Shown one piece after another: positions 1 to 3,628 of a DNA stretch of 5,367 nucleotides. A model generated the notes under the pieces. The model was not told where the DNA came from. It searched no databases and saw only the letters and a program-made list of their open reading frames with translations. A program made the translations under genes and the position numbers. The DNA comes from Candidatus Uhrbacteria bacterium RIFCSPLOWO2_02_FULL_49_11 (GTDB lineage: Bacteria; Patescibacteriota; Patescibacteriia; 2-02-FULL-49-11): assembly GCA_001791465.1 (NCBI GenBank), contig MGER01000042.1:1-5367 (forward strand), written 5' to 3'. How positions within the stretch are numbered: the first letter of the stretch is position 1; each line of letters opens with the position of its first letter.

Positions 1-292
1 CCACGGTAAAGTCAATGTGGCCCGGAGTGTCGATGAGATTCAGCCGGTGCTTATTGCCAGGATCTGACGTCGGCGCCCAGAAACAAGTCGTCGCCGCGGC
101 GGTAATGGTAATGCCGCGTTCCTTCTCCTGCTCCATCCAGTCCATTTCAGCCGCGCCTTCATGTACCTCCCCGATCTTATGCTTCTTGCCGGTATAAAAC
201 AGCACGCGTTCAGATACGGTAGTCTTTCCCGCGTCAATGTGGGCGATAATCCCGAAGTTTCTCGTTTTCTCTAGGGAATATTCCCGTGGCAT
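1..292 (-). CDS. fusA: Elongation factor G, N-terminal part (runs off the left edge)
   Basis: EF-G is the cytoplasmic GTPase that moves tRNA and mRNA through the ribosome after each peptide bond and helps recycle ribosomes. Only the first 97 residues are in the window. They show the translational-GTPase G domain in order: P-loop AHIDAGKTT (residues 17-25), the EF-G block [20 protein letters not shown] (about 41-60), switch I RGITI (59-63) and the G3 motif DTPGH (88-92). The ATG at 290-292 is chosen because [20 protein letters not shown] aligns with the usual EF-G N terminus. No Shine-Dalgarno precedes it; the leader reads tttaaatt. It is the third gene of the rpsL-rpsG-fusA str operon, but the spacer to rpsG is about 137 bp, long for this operon, and filled with inverted repeats. 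Family identity is certain; the rest of the gene is unseen. Confidence 0.97.
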   Translation of the reverse strand, partial: MPREYSLEKTRNFGIIAHIDAGKTTVSERVLFYTGKKHKIGEVHEGAAEMDWMEQEKERGITITAAATTCFWAPTSDPGNKHRLNLIDTPGHIDFTV

Positions 293-300
293 AATTTAAA

Positions 301-430
301 AAAACACCAAGTGACAAGGTGCAAGGTACAAACAAATCTCAATACTCAAAATTCAATTACCAAACGACTGGGATTTGATCTTTTGATTATTGGTAATTAT
401 TTGTAACTTGTCTCTTGTATCTTGTTTCTT
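301..430. repeat. Inverted array of CAAG/CTTG-type short iterations between rpsG and fusA
   Basis: This 137-bp AT-rich gap has two opposed halves. The left side iterates caag/caaa words (gtgacaag, gtgcaag, gtacaaa, caaat). The right side iterates the complement (aacttg, tctcttg, tatcttg, tttctt). The inner ends match exactly: aattaccaa at 355-363 faces ttggtaatt at 390-398. Transcripts of either strand could form a long imperfect hairpin. It resembles other spacers in this window, notably 904-1018 and 5068-5160. I see no open frame or promoter in it. It could be a dispersed repeat, an mRNA-structure element tuning fusA translation, or both. Confidence 0.6.
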
Positions 431-900
431 TACCCGTATCTCGCAAAATGTGCGAACGCGCGGTTCGCTTCCGCCATTCTCTGCATATCCATTTTCTTTT
501 TCATGGCCGCTCCCTCACCCTTCGCCGCTTCTTGTAATTCTTCCATTAACTTTTTGTGCATCGGTTTGCCTTTTCGGGCTCTCGCGGCATCGATAATCCA
601 CCGGAATGCGAGCGTGTTCCTCCGGTCAGGATTTACGGGAAATGGAATCTGATAATTGGCGCCCCCAATCCTGCGCGGCCTTATTTCCAGCGCCGGCCCT
701 ACATTCTTCATGGCCGTATCAAACACCATAAGCGGATCTGCGCCTGCGCTTTTAATGGCATCAAACGTGCGGTAGAGCACATTTTGCGCGGTTGATTTCT
801 TCCCGCGCCGCATGAGGTAGTTGATGAATTTCGCAATCGTCACCGATCCAAACTTTGGATCCGGCGCGATTTTTCTCTTTGGTGCTTTCTTTCCGCGCAT
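430..900 (-). CDS. rpsG: Small ribosomal subunit protein S7 (uS7)
   Basis: S7 nucleates assembly of the 30S head by binding the 3' domain of 16S rRNA and lies by the mRNA exit channel. The product is 156 residues, the family's usual length. It shows the conserved core IAPDPKFGSVTIAKFINYLM (residues 11-30), the GKKSTAQNVLY block, RPRRIGGANYQIPFPV, RRNTLAFRWII and the C-terminal RMAEANRAFAHF. The ATG at 898-900 gives MRGKKAPKRK, matching the basic N-terminal tail. An in-frame TTG at 919-921 would add seven residues (MHFDLVI) unlike S7 and lies in repeat DNA, so it was rejected. No Shine-Dalgarno precedes either start. In E. coli, S7 represses its own operon by binding RNA between rpsL and rpsG. 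Here that spacer holds a hairpin of different sequence, so comparable control is possible but unproven. Confidence 0.97.
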   Translation of the reverse strand: MRGKKAPKRKIAPDPKFGSVTIAKFINYLMRRGKKSTAQNVLYRTFDAIKSAGADPLMVFDTAMKNVGPALEIRPRRIGGANYQIPFPVNPDRRNTLAFRWIIDAARARKGKPMHKKLMEELQEAAKGEGAAMKKKMDMQRMAEANRAFAHFARYG

Positions 901-903
901 AAT

Positions 904-1018
904 AACTAAATCAAAATGCAAAATGCAAATCTCAAAATGAATGTATTACGTCCCGCTCCGCCAGCTGGCGGAGGCGAGACTCCATAATTTTGATTTTTGA
1001 TCTTTGATTTTTGGATTA
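904..1018. repeat. Hairpin-plus-iteration repeat between rpsL and rpsG (GTCCCGC family, copy 1)
   Basis: Left arm: iterated tcaaaatgcaaaatgcaaat (911-930). Centre: a GC-rich imperfect palindrome from gtcccgc to gcgagac (950-980) containing the perfect 18-bp palindrome ctccgccagctggcggag (956-973). Right arm: ttttgatttttgatctttga and onward (about 989-1014). The arms are complementary in style, so the element could fold as one long hairpin in the rpsL-rpsG mRNA. The block gtcccgc...gactcc followed by taat and attttgatttttg recurs at 2404-2461 before rpmB, which identifies a repeat family rather than a chance hairpin. The whole rpsL-rpsG spacer (901-1024) is made of this element; no promoter is evident. 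Confidence 0.7.
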
Positions 1019-1024
1019 GCACTT

Positions 1025-1450
1025 TCATTTCTTCGTCTTCTCCCGCTTCGCCCCGTACCGCGATCTTCCTTGTTTTCTTGCTTGCACGCCGCCAGTGTCA
1101 TAGACTCCCCGCACAATGTGATAGCGCACACCGGGCAAATCCTTTACCCTGCCGCCACGCACCAGCACTATGGAGTGTTCCTGTAAATTATGCCCTTCGC
1201 CGGGGATGTACACGGTCGCTTCTTCGCCGTTCGAGAGCCGCACGCGGGCGATCTTCCGCAAAGCAGAGTTCGGTTTCTTGGGCGTCATGGTGGTCACCTT
1301 GAGGCACACCCCGCGCTTATAGGGGTTTCCCTTCTCAAGCGTTTTCCTTCTGCGCGTAAGCACGTTAAACACCGTCTGCATGGCAGGCGATTTGGTCTTG
1401 CGCTTGAGGCTCTTCCGCCCCTGGCGTACTAATTGGTTAATGGTCGGCAT
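1025..1450 (-). CDS. rpsL: Small ribosomal subunit protein S12 (uS12), extended form
   Basis: S12 sits at the decoding centre of the 30S subunit and controls accuracy; it is the classic target of streptomycin-resistance mutations. Diagnostic blocks are MPTINQLVR (1-9), [17 protein letters not shown] (56-72), [13 protein letters not shown] (81-93) and [18 protein letters not shown] (98-115). D104 corresponds to the aspartate that is methylthiolated in E. coli. Lys58/59 and Lys103 retain the wild-type residues at the usual resistance positions. At 141 residues it exceeds the usual 123-135. About 15 extra residues lie between SPAMQ (21-25) and KRGVC (45-49), containing the basic stretch [10 protein letters not shown]. 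The ATG at 1448-1450 gives the canonical N terminus; no Shine-Dalgarno is present, and six T directly precede the ATG. It is the first gene of the str operon, downstream of an M50 protease gene. Confidence 0.97.
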   Translation of the reverse strand: MPTINQLVRQGRKSLKRKTKSPAMQTVFNVLTRRRKTLEKGNPYKRGVCLKVTTMTPKKPNSALRKIARVRLSNGEEATVYIPGEGHNLQEHSIVLVRGGRVKDLPGVRYHIVRGVYDTGGVQARKQGRSRYGAKREKTKK

Positions 1451-1482
1451 AAAAAATCGGTATAAGACGATAAGTCCTATAC
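1451..1482 (-). promoter_or_regulatory. Hairpin plus U-tract immediately before the rpsL start (possible attenuator or translational operator)
   Basis: On the minus strand gtataggac (1482-1474) pairs with gtcttatac (1468-1460) through nine base pairs including one G-U, with loop ttatc. This is followed by cga, six T (1456-1451) and then the rpsL ATG. The shape is that of an intrinsic terminator, and the U-tract abuts the start codon, so folding could end transcription early or control ribosome access. Function is inferred; the stem is AT-rich and three bases separate stem and U-tract. Confidence 0.4.
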
Positions 1483-1528
1483 GTCCATTAATATGACCTA
1501 TATGACTTAATTATCCTTTCTGCTTAAT

Positions 1529-1557
1529 AAGCTAACAATTCTTATGAGTAATGTCAA
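1529..1557 (-). promoter_or_regulatory. Putative sigma-70-type promoter of the str operon
   Basis: A perfect -35 TTGACA (1557-1552 on the minus strand) is followed after 17 bp by TAGCTT (1534-1529), a weak -10 with 3 of 6 consensus bases. It lies about 20 bp past the stop of the M50 gene and would start an rpsL mRNA with a leader of about 70 nt containing the hairpin at 1460-1482. The -35 and spacing are good, the -10 poor. Confidence 0.45.
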
Positions 1558-1577
1558 GTACAAGAGCATTAACTGCC

Positions 1578-2180
1578 TCAATCAGCAATTCCTGTGAAGA
1601 GGCGGAAAAGGAACGCCATAAGCGGAAGAAGCGCGCTCGCGAAATAAAATATAAAGAAAATAAAAAGCACGATGCCGTACCGCTCAAAAGTATGTTCTAT
1701 CCCCCGCCAGGAATCCGGAAAGAGCGCGAATAATATTTTCGAACCGTCAAGAGGAGGGATGGGTACGAGGTTAAATACCGCCAGCATCACATTCGCCCAA
1801 ACGCCCAGAGTAAGAATCTCCATGAAATGGGACGCGGGAAGAAAACGAACAACCGCGCCAAGGAGCGCCGCTATTATGACATTGGATGCGGGGCCTGCTA
1901 CCCCGACAAGCGCGGGTCCCCATTTCTTATCTCTTAGATTATAGGGGTTATATGGGACTGGCTTGGCATAGGCGAATAAAAACCGCCCGCCCGTGGTAAA
2001 CCATGCGAAGAGCGGCAAAAGAATGGAACCCATGGGATCAATATGCACGATGGGATTAAGCGTAAGCCTTCCTAAATCCTTTGCCGTAGGATCGCCCAGC
2101 TCATTGGCCATCCATCCATGGCTGTACTCATGGATAATCGCGCCCATGATGATGAAAATAATAAAAGCAATATCTGTCAT
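1578..2180 (-). CDS. Small M50-family (site-2-protease-type) membrane zinc metalloprotease
   Basis: M50 proteases cut transmembrane substrates within the membrane. The 200-residue product has the minimal catalytic core. HEYSH (17-21) is the HExxH motif with zinc ligands H17 and H21 and catalytic E18. NLVPIPPLDG (137-146) is the second conserved motif, with D145 as the expected third ligand. Membrane segments are visible at about 3-20, 51-64, 89-112, 121-142 and 168-196, and GPASN (96-100) is also typical. There is no PDZ, CBS or other regulatory domain, placing it with the short uncharacterised bacterial M50 proteins rather than RseP or SpoIVFB. The ATG at 2178-2180 is the first possible start; a weak tagggat precedes it. 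It lies upstream of, and co-directional with, rpsL, but a promoter candidate separates them. The substrate cannot be told from sequence. Confidence 0.92.
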   Translation of the reverse strand: MTDIAFIIFIIMGAIIHEYSHGWMANELGDPTAKDLGRLTLNPIVHIDPMGSILLPLFAWFTTGGRFLFAYAKPVPYNPYNLRDKKWGPALVGVAGPASNVIIAALLGAVVRFLPASHFMEILTLGVWANVMLAVFNLVPIPPLDGSKILFALFPDSWRGIEHTFERYGIVLFIFFIFYFASALLPLMAFLFRLFTGIAD

Positions 2181-2210
2181 ATCCCTACTCAGTTACCATT
2201 CCAATTACGA

Positions 2211-2242
2211 TTGTCATTCCAGACTCGATCTGGAATCCAGAC
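2211..2242. repeat. REP-like palindrome of the GTCATTCC...GGAATCCAG type
   Basis: The core attccaga/tctggaat (2216-2223 / 2229-2236) is a perfect 8-bp stem with loop ctcga. It is flanked by ttgtc on the left and ccagac on the right. On the minus strand it reads ctggattcc...ggaatgaca, the layout of a palindromic interspersed repeat found in many unrelated bacterial genomes. Here it lies about 30 bp upstream of the M50 gene start. Only one copy is in the window. Confidence 0.6.
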
Positions 2243-2281
2243 AAAAAATAAATAAATAAAACGATATTTCATTTAACCGTT

Positions 2282-2314
2282 TAGCAATGCAGCCAACGTA
2301 ACAGTGTAGCAATG
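2282..2314 (+). repeat. Degenerate 8-bp tandem iterations
   Basis: Consecutive words tagcaatg (2282-2289), cagccaacg (2290-2298), taacagtg (2299-2306) and tagcaatg (2307-2314) look like a decayed short tandem repeat. The style is that of the other word-iterated spacers in the window, but with a different word. No function can be inferred. Confidence 0.35.
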
Positions 2315-2403
2315 TTGTACATTAATCCTACCACTTCTCATGCAATCTTCCAAATTTGCCATTTATGATAAATTATGATAACCTTCTATTTAAGTCTAAA
2401 GAA

Positions 2404-2461
2404 TGTCCCGCGAAGCGGGACTCCCTAATATTTTGATTTTTGCATTTTGATTTTTGATTTT
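2404..2461 (+). repeat. Hairpin-plus-iteration repeat upstream of rpmB (GTCCCGC family, copy 2)
   Basis: A perfect hairpin gtcccgc-gaa-gcgggac (2404-2420) is followed by tccctaat and then iterated attttgatttttgcattttg words to about 2460. Copy 1 at 950-1014 has the same order: gtcccgc stem, gactcc, taat, then ttttgatttttga. The loop differs (gaa here, a longer palindrome there). The T-rich half ends about 10 bp before the rpmB ATG and so forms most of its leader. The left caaaatg arm seen in copy 1 is absent. Confidence 0.65.
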
Positions 2462-2471
2462 ACTCTAAATT

Positions 2472-2657
2472 ATGTCCCGCCGCTGTGATTTCTGCCTTCG
2501 TGGCCCAACCAAAATGACCACCCGCTCCCACTCGAACATCGCATCAAGGCGCTGGGTGTTTATCAATCTCCAGCCCAAGACCATTGACGGCAAGGGAGTT
2601 AAAATTTGCACGCGCTGCCTCAAGACGCAAGCAAAAAAAATGTCTGCAAAATCATAA
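2472..2657 (+). CDS. rpmB: Large ribosomal subunit protein L28 (bL28), zinc-ribbon form
   Basis: bL28 is a small 50S protein near the E site. The 61-residue product begins MSRRCDFCLRGP and contains the family pattern NIASRRWVFINLQ (22-34) and a C-terminal VKICTRCLK (43-51). Two CxxC pairs (C5/C8 and C46/C49) mark the zinc-binding (C+) form of L28; E. coli has the cysteine-poor form. Length matches the compact bacterial L28 proteins. The ATG at 2472 is the only sensible start. No Shine-Dalgarno precedes it, and the leader is repeat-derived T-rich DNA. A run of eight A (2633-2640) lies near the 3' end, within the codons for KKM. A clear intrinsic terminator follows 29 bp after the stop, so it is probably transcribed alone. 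Confidence 0.93.
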   Translation: MSRRCDFCLRGPTKMTTRSHSNIASRRWVFINLQPKTIDGKGVKICTRCLKTQAKKMSAKS

Positions 2658-2686
2658 CTTCGAATTTTAAAAATTCCAAGTTTACC

Positions 2687-2708
2687 ACCCGCATTAAGCG
2701 GGTTTTTT
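2687..2708 (+). terminator. Intrinsic terminator of rpmB
   Basis: The stem acccgc/gcgggt (2687-2692 / 2698-2703) has loop attaa and a run of six T (2703-2708). Position just after the L28 stop and orientation fit rpmB termination. Confidence 0.88.
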
Positions 2709-2719
2709 ATTTATATTTA

Positions 2720-2747
2720 TTGACATTATAGTGGTGTGTAGTAATAT
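2720..2747 (+). promoter_or_regulatory. Sigma-70-type promoter of the AGG tRNA gene
   Basis: A perfect -35 TTGACA (2720-2725) is followed after 16 bp by TAATAT (2742-2747), 4 of 6 consensus bases. The predicted start, at about 2754, is only a few bases before the tRNA 5' end, a normal layout for a tRNA gene. It argues that the tRNA downstream is expressed. Confidence 0.7.
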
Positions 2748-2758
2748 ACCAAAAAATG

Positions 2759-2830
2759 CGGCCTATAGCTCAACTGGTAGAGCAATCCTTTAGGAAAGGA
2801 TGGTTAGGGGTTCGATACCCTTTAGGTCGC
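2759..2830 (+). tRNA. tRNA with anticodon AGG (tRNA-Pro by codon), atypical
   Basis: The sequence folds into a full cloverleaf. Acceptor cggccta/taggtcg (2759-2765 / 2823-2829) has one G-U. D-stem gctc/gagc has a normal GG-containing loop. Anticodon stem atcct/aggat encloses ttaggaa. The variable loop has 4 nt. T-stem agggg/ccctt has loop ttcgata. U8, A14, G18-G19, A21, U33, T54-T55-C56, A58 and C61 are all present. The anticodon (2792-2794) is AGG, which pairs with the proline codon CCU. C1-G72, G35 and G36 agree with bacterial tRNA-Pro, but A34, A37 (normally G37) and a C at the discriminator position (normally A73) do not. G2758 and C2830 can add an eighth acceptor pair. A complete CCA in the standard register is not encoded. 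The cloverleaf is secure; the amino acid is not. Confidence 0.8.
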
Positions 2831-2833
2831 CAA

Positions 2834-2861
2834 ATAGGTTCAAAACCTACCGGGCGCACCA
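2834..2861 (+). pseudogene. Extra tRNA 3' half (T-arm, acceptor strand and CCA) with no 5' half of its own
   Basis: Three bases after the AGG tRNA, tagg/ccta (2835-2838 / 2846-2849) closes a T-loop ttcaaaa. It is followed by cgggcgc (2851-2857), A (discriminator position) and CCA (2859-2861). This is the 3' third of a tRNA. The missing 5' strand would be gcgcccg, as in some tRNA-Arg. The upstream gcggcc (2758-2763) can pair with gggcgc (2852-2857) except for one G-G mismatch, so it may compete with the first tRNA's own acceptor strand. Alternatives: relic of a recombined tRNA pair, an integration-site remnant, or a functional 3' trailer. Confidence 0.5.
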
Positions 2862-2868
2862 CTCGAAA

Positions 2869-2890
2869 GGCCATCATTTGCATGATGGCC
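2869..2890 (+). terminator. Perfect 9-bp hairpin after the tRNA transcript (possible terminator)
   Basis: ggccatcat/atgatggcc (2869-2877 / 2882-2890) with loop ttgc is perfectly paired. The following tctcaacttttc is only moderately T-rich, so termination is plausible but not certain. On the minus strand the stem is followed by tttcgag, also weak. Its position between convergent tRNA units suits a terminator. Confidence 0.45.
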
Positions 2891-2909
2891 TCTCAACTTT
2901 TCAAACCAC

Positions 2910-2932
2910 AAACCCGCCTGATATCTGGCGGG
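2910..2932 (-). terminator. Terminator of the minus-strand ncRNA/tRNA-Pro transcript
   Basis: cccgcc (2913-2918) and ggcggg (2927-2932) form a 6-bp GC stem around tgatatct. On the minus strand it is followed by tttgtggtttg. It lies 26 bp beyond the tRNA-Pro 3' end. The U-tract is short and interrupted. Confidence 0.55.
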
Positions 2933-2958
2933 CTCTTAAATTTTCAAATTTGTCTTTC

Positions 2959-3029
2959 TCGGGGTGCCGGGAATTGAACCCGGTCTACATGCACCCCATG
3001 CATGCGTACTACCGGTATACTACACCCCG
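2959..3029 (-). tRNA. tRNA-Pro (anticodon GGG)
   Basis: On the minus strand the acceptor cggggtg/caccccg is perfect, the D-stem is gtat/gtac and the anticodon stem catgc/gcatg encloses atggggt. The anticodon is GGG (complement of 2995-2997), decoding CCC and CCU. The variable loop is 4 nt and the T-stem ccggg/cccgg encloses ttcaatt. C1-G72, A73 and G37 are the expected bacterial proline features. The CCA end is not encoded and must be added by CCA nucleotidyltransferase. The gene lies 19 nt downstream of a structured, probably co-transcribed RNA and converges with the AGG tRNA. Confidence 0.95.
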
Positions 3030-3048
3030 TAAAATGACTAACACAAAT

Positions 3049-3281
3049 GGCTCCTCAAAGCTTTTAGTAGGCAAGTCAGTCCCTCGTAAGTCAATCGGGC
3101 CGCGTCTTCCATCAGCTGGCCTCGCACGAGGCTCGGTCAATCCGATACAAGATTCTCTCCCAAAGGAGAAAGGCCGCTGGTTGCTCTCAACCCGATACCG
3201 CAGTATCTTGGGAAATCAAGCTGACCGACGATAATTACTTGACGAACCACTTAATCCTACTATGGAGCGCTAAAAGGAGCC
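3049..3281 (-). ncRNA. Candidate structured non-coding RNA of unknown class, upstream of tRNA-Pro
   Basis: The predicted transcript start coincides with the 5' strand of a closing helix, and four nested helices follow in strict order. P1 is ggctcct/aggagcc (3281-3275 with 3055-3049). P2 is agtagg/cctact (3261-3256 with 3071-3066). P3 has nine pairs with one bulge (3246-3237 with 3091-3083). P4 is tcggtca/tgaccga (3228-3222 with 3139-3133). Inside are local hairpins at 3194-3207, 3179-3192 and 3156-3169; another at 3119-3132 is next to P4. A 6-bp pairing of 3191-3196 with 3094-3099 could form a pseudoknot. I looked for, and did not find, the conserved cores of RNase P RNA, SRP RNA, tmRNA or 5S rRNA, and the branched fold does not look like 6S RNA. 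No credible minus-strand protein fits. tRNA-Pro follows after 19 nt with no terminator between, so the two probably share a precursor. Confidence 0.6.
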
Positions 3282-3287
3282 GCCTCT

Positions 3288-3315
3288 ATTATACCACACC
3301 ATTAAGGCACTTCAA
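3288..3315 (-). promoter_or_regulatory. Extended -10 promoter of the ncRNA/tRNA-Pro unit
   Basis: On the minus strand TTGAAG (3315-3310, 4 of 6 bases) is followed after 16 bp by a perfect TATAAT (3293-3288), preceded by TGG so that the extended -10 motif TGnTATAAT is complete. The predicted start at about 3281-3282 falls on the first bases of helix P1 of the RNA. Confidence 0.8.
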
Positions 3316-3406
3316 GGTAAATAATCCGCGTATCAAATAATAAAATTCTTGCCTCATCTGCCCCTGGGGATAACTGAACTGGACATCTTACTCACTATCC
3401 CCTACC

Positions 3407-3514
3407 ATGGAAATACCATATGCAAAAAACATCCCGCCAATCCATGACGATGAGCACGATGAAGATGGCCCATTCCTCCGGGACTGGTTGGTGTTATGCA
3501 TAAGGTTTAAATAA
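3407..3514 (+). CDS. Possible 35-residue acidic small protein (weak)
   Basis: An ATG at 3407 opens 35 codons with an acidic middle (HDDEHDEDG, residues 13-21) and a hydrophobic end (WLVLCIRF, about 27-34). I recognise no family. There is no Shine-Dalgarno, but ribosomal genes here also lack one. What speaks for it is context: the stop lies 17 bp before a strong intrinsic terminator, so something transcribed on the plus strand ends here. A small RNA rather than a protein would fit equally well. No clear promoter was found between 3316 and 3406; a TTGCCT at 3349 has only poorly spaced -10 partners. Confidence 0.25.
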   Translation: MEIPYAKNIPPIHDDEHDEDGPFLRDWLVLCIRFK

Positions 3515-3531
3515 AAATTGGGAATACACCT

Positions 3532-3553
3532 CCAGCCCCTGGGCTGGTTTTTT
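3532..3553 (+). terminator. Strong intrinsic terminator between the small ORF and the membrane-protein gene
   Basis: ccagcc (3532-3537) pairs with ggctgg (3542-3547) around cctg, followed by six T (3548-3553). Outer bases aataca and tgtatt can extend the pairing. It ends a plus-strand transcript from the left, or, if the membrane-protein mRNA starts before it, acts as an attenuator in that leader. Confidence 0.85.
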
Positions 3554-3617
3554 GTATTTACCATAGAAGCCAATAGGCGCCAAGACGACGCCATAAAACG
3601 CAAAATGTTCATTGAAA

Positions 3618-3623
3618 AAGGAG
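3618..3623 (+). promoter_or_regulatory. Shine-Dalgarno AAGGAG that sets the start of the membrane-protein gene
   Basis: AAGGAG lies 5 bp before the ATG at 3629, a near-ideal match and spacing. It selects this ATG over the in-frame ATG at 3605 and TTG at 3518. It is the only classical Shine-Dalgarno before a gene in this window. Confidence 0.85.
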
Positions 3624-3628
3624 AAGGG

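Larger units (their letters stand above)
2181..2471. other. Divergent intergenic region between the M50 protease gene and rpmB
   Basis: This gap of about 290 bp separates divergently transcribed genes and must hold promoters for both, but I see no convincing -35/-10 pair. It contains a REP-like palindrome (2211-2242), short degenerate 8-mers (2282-2314), a direct repeat ttatgataaa/ttatgataac (about 2363-2382) and a hairpin-plus-iteration repeat (2404-2461). No supported ORF or RNA gene lies in it. Confidence 0.6.

Noticed and set aside
1551..1733. Short plus-strand lysine-rich frame near the 3' end of the M50 gene
   Set aside because: Antisense to the C-terminal membrane segment of a well-supported gene; low-complexity KKRK composition arises from the opposite strand's hydrophobic codons.
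2758..2830. tRNA-His-like extra G(-1):C73 pair
   Set aside because: The bases can pair, but the anticodon is AGG and not GUG, so a histidine assignment is excluded.
2758..2861. Reading the AGG locus as one class II tRNA-Leu(UAG) with a long variable arm ending at the distal CCA
   Set aside because: A UAG anticodon register breaks the anticodon stem, the D-arm is not Leu-like, and the supposed variable arm is itself a perfect T-arm. The 7-bp proximal acceptor pairs fully, while the distal one has mismatches.
2800..3234. Plus-strand open frames across the tRNA and ncRNA region
   Set aside because: They run through two tRNA genes and a structured RNA; no plausible start signals or protein features.
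3030..3281. RNase P RNA, tmRNA, SRP RNA or 5S rRNA as identity of the structured RNA
   Set aside because: None of the conserved core strings I know for these (for example the RNase P GAGGAAAGUCC, SRP GGAAGCAGC, a tmRNA tag ending in Ala-Ala stop) appears on either strand. A divergent form cannot be excluded without a covariance-model search.
3518..3628. Longer forms of the membrane protein starting at TTG 3518 or ATG 3605
   Set aside because: The TTG start precedes the terminator hairpin at 3532-3553. The ATG at 3605 has no Shine-Dalgarno, while the ATG at 3629 has an ideal one and begins a normal membrane N terminus.
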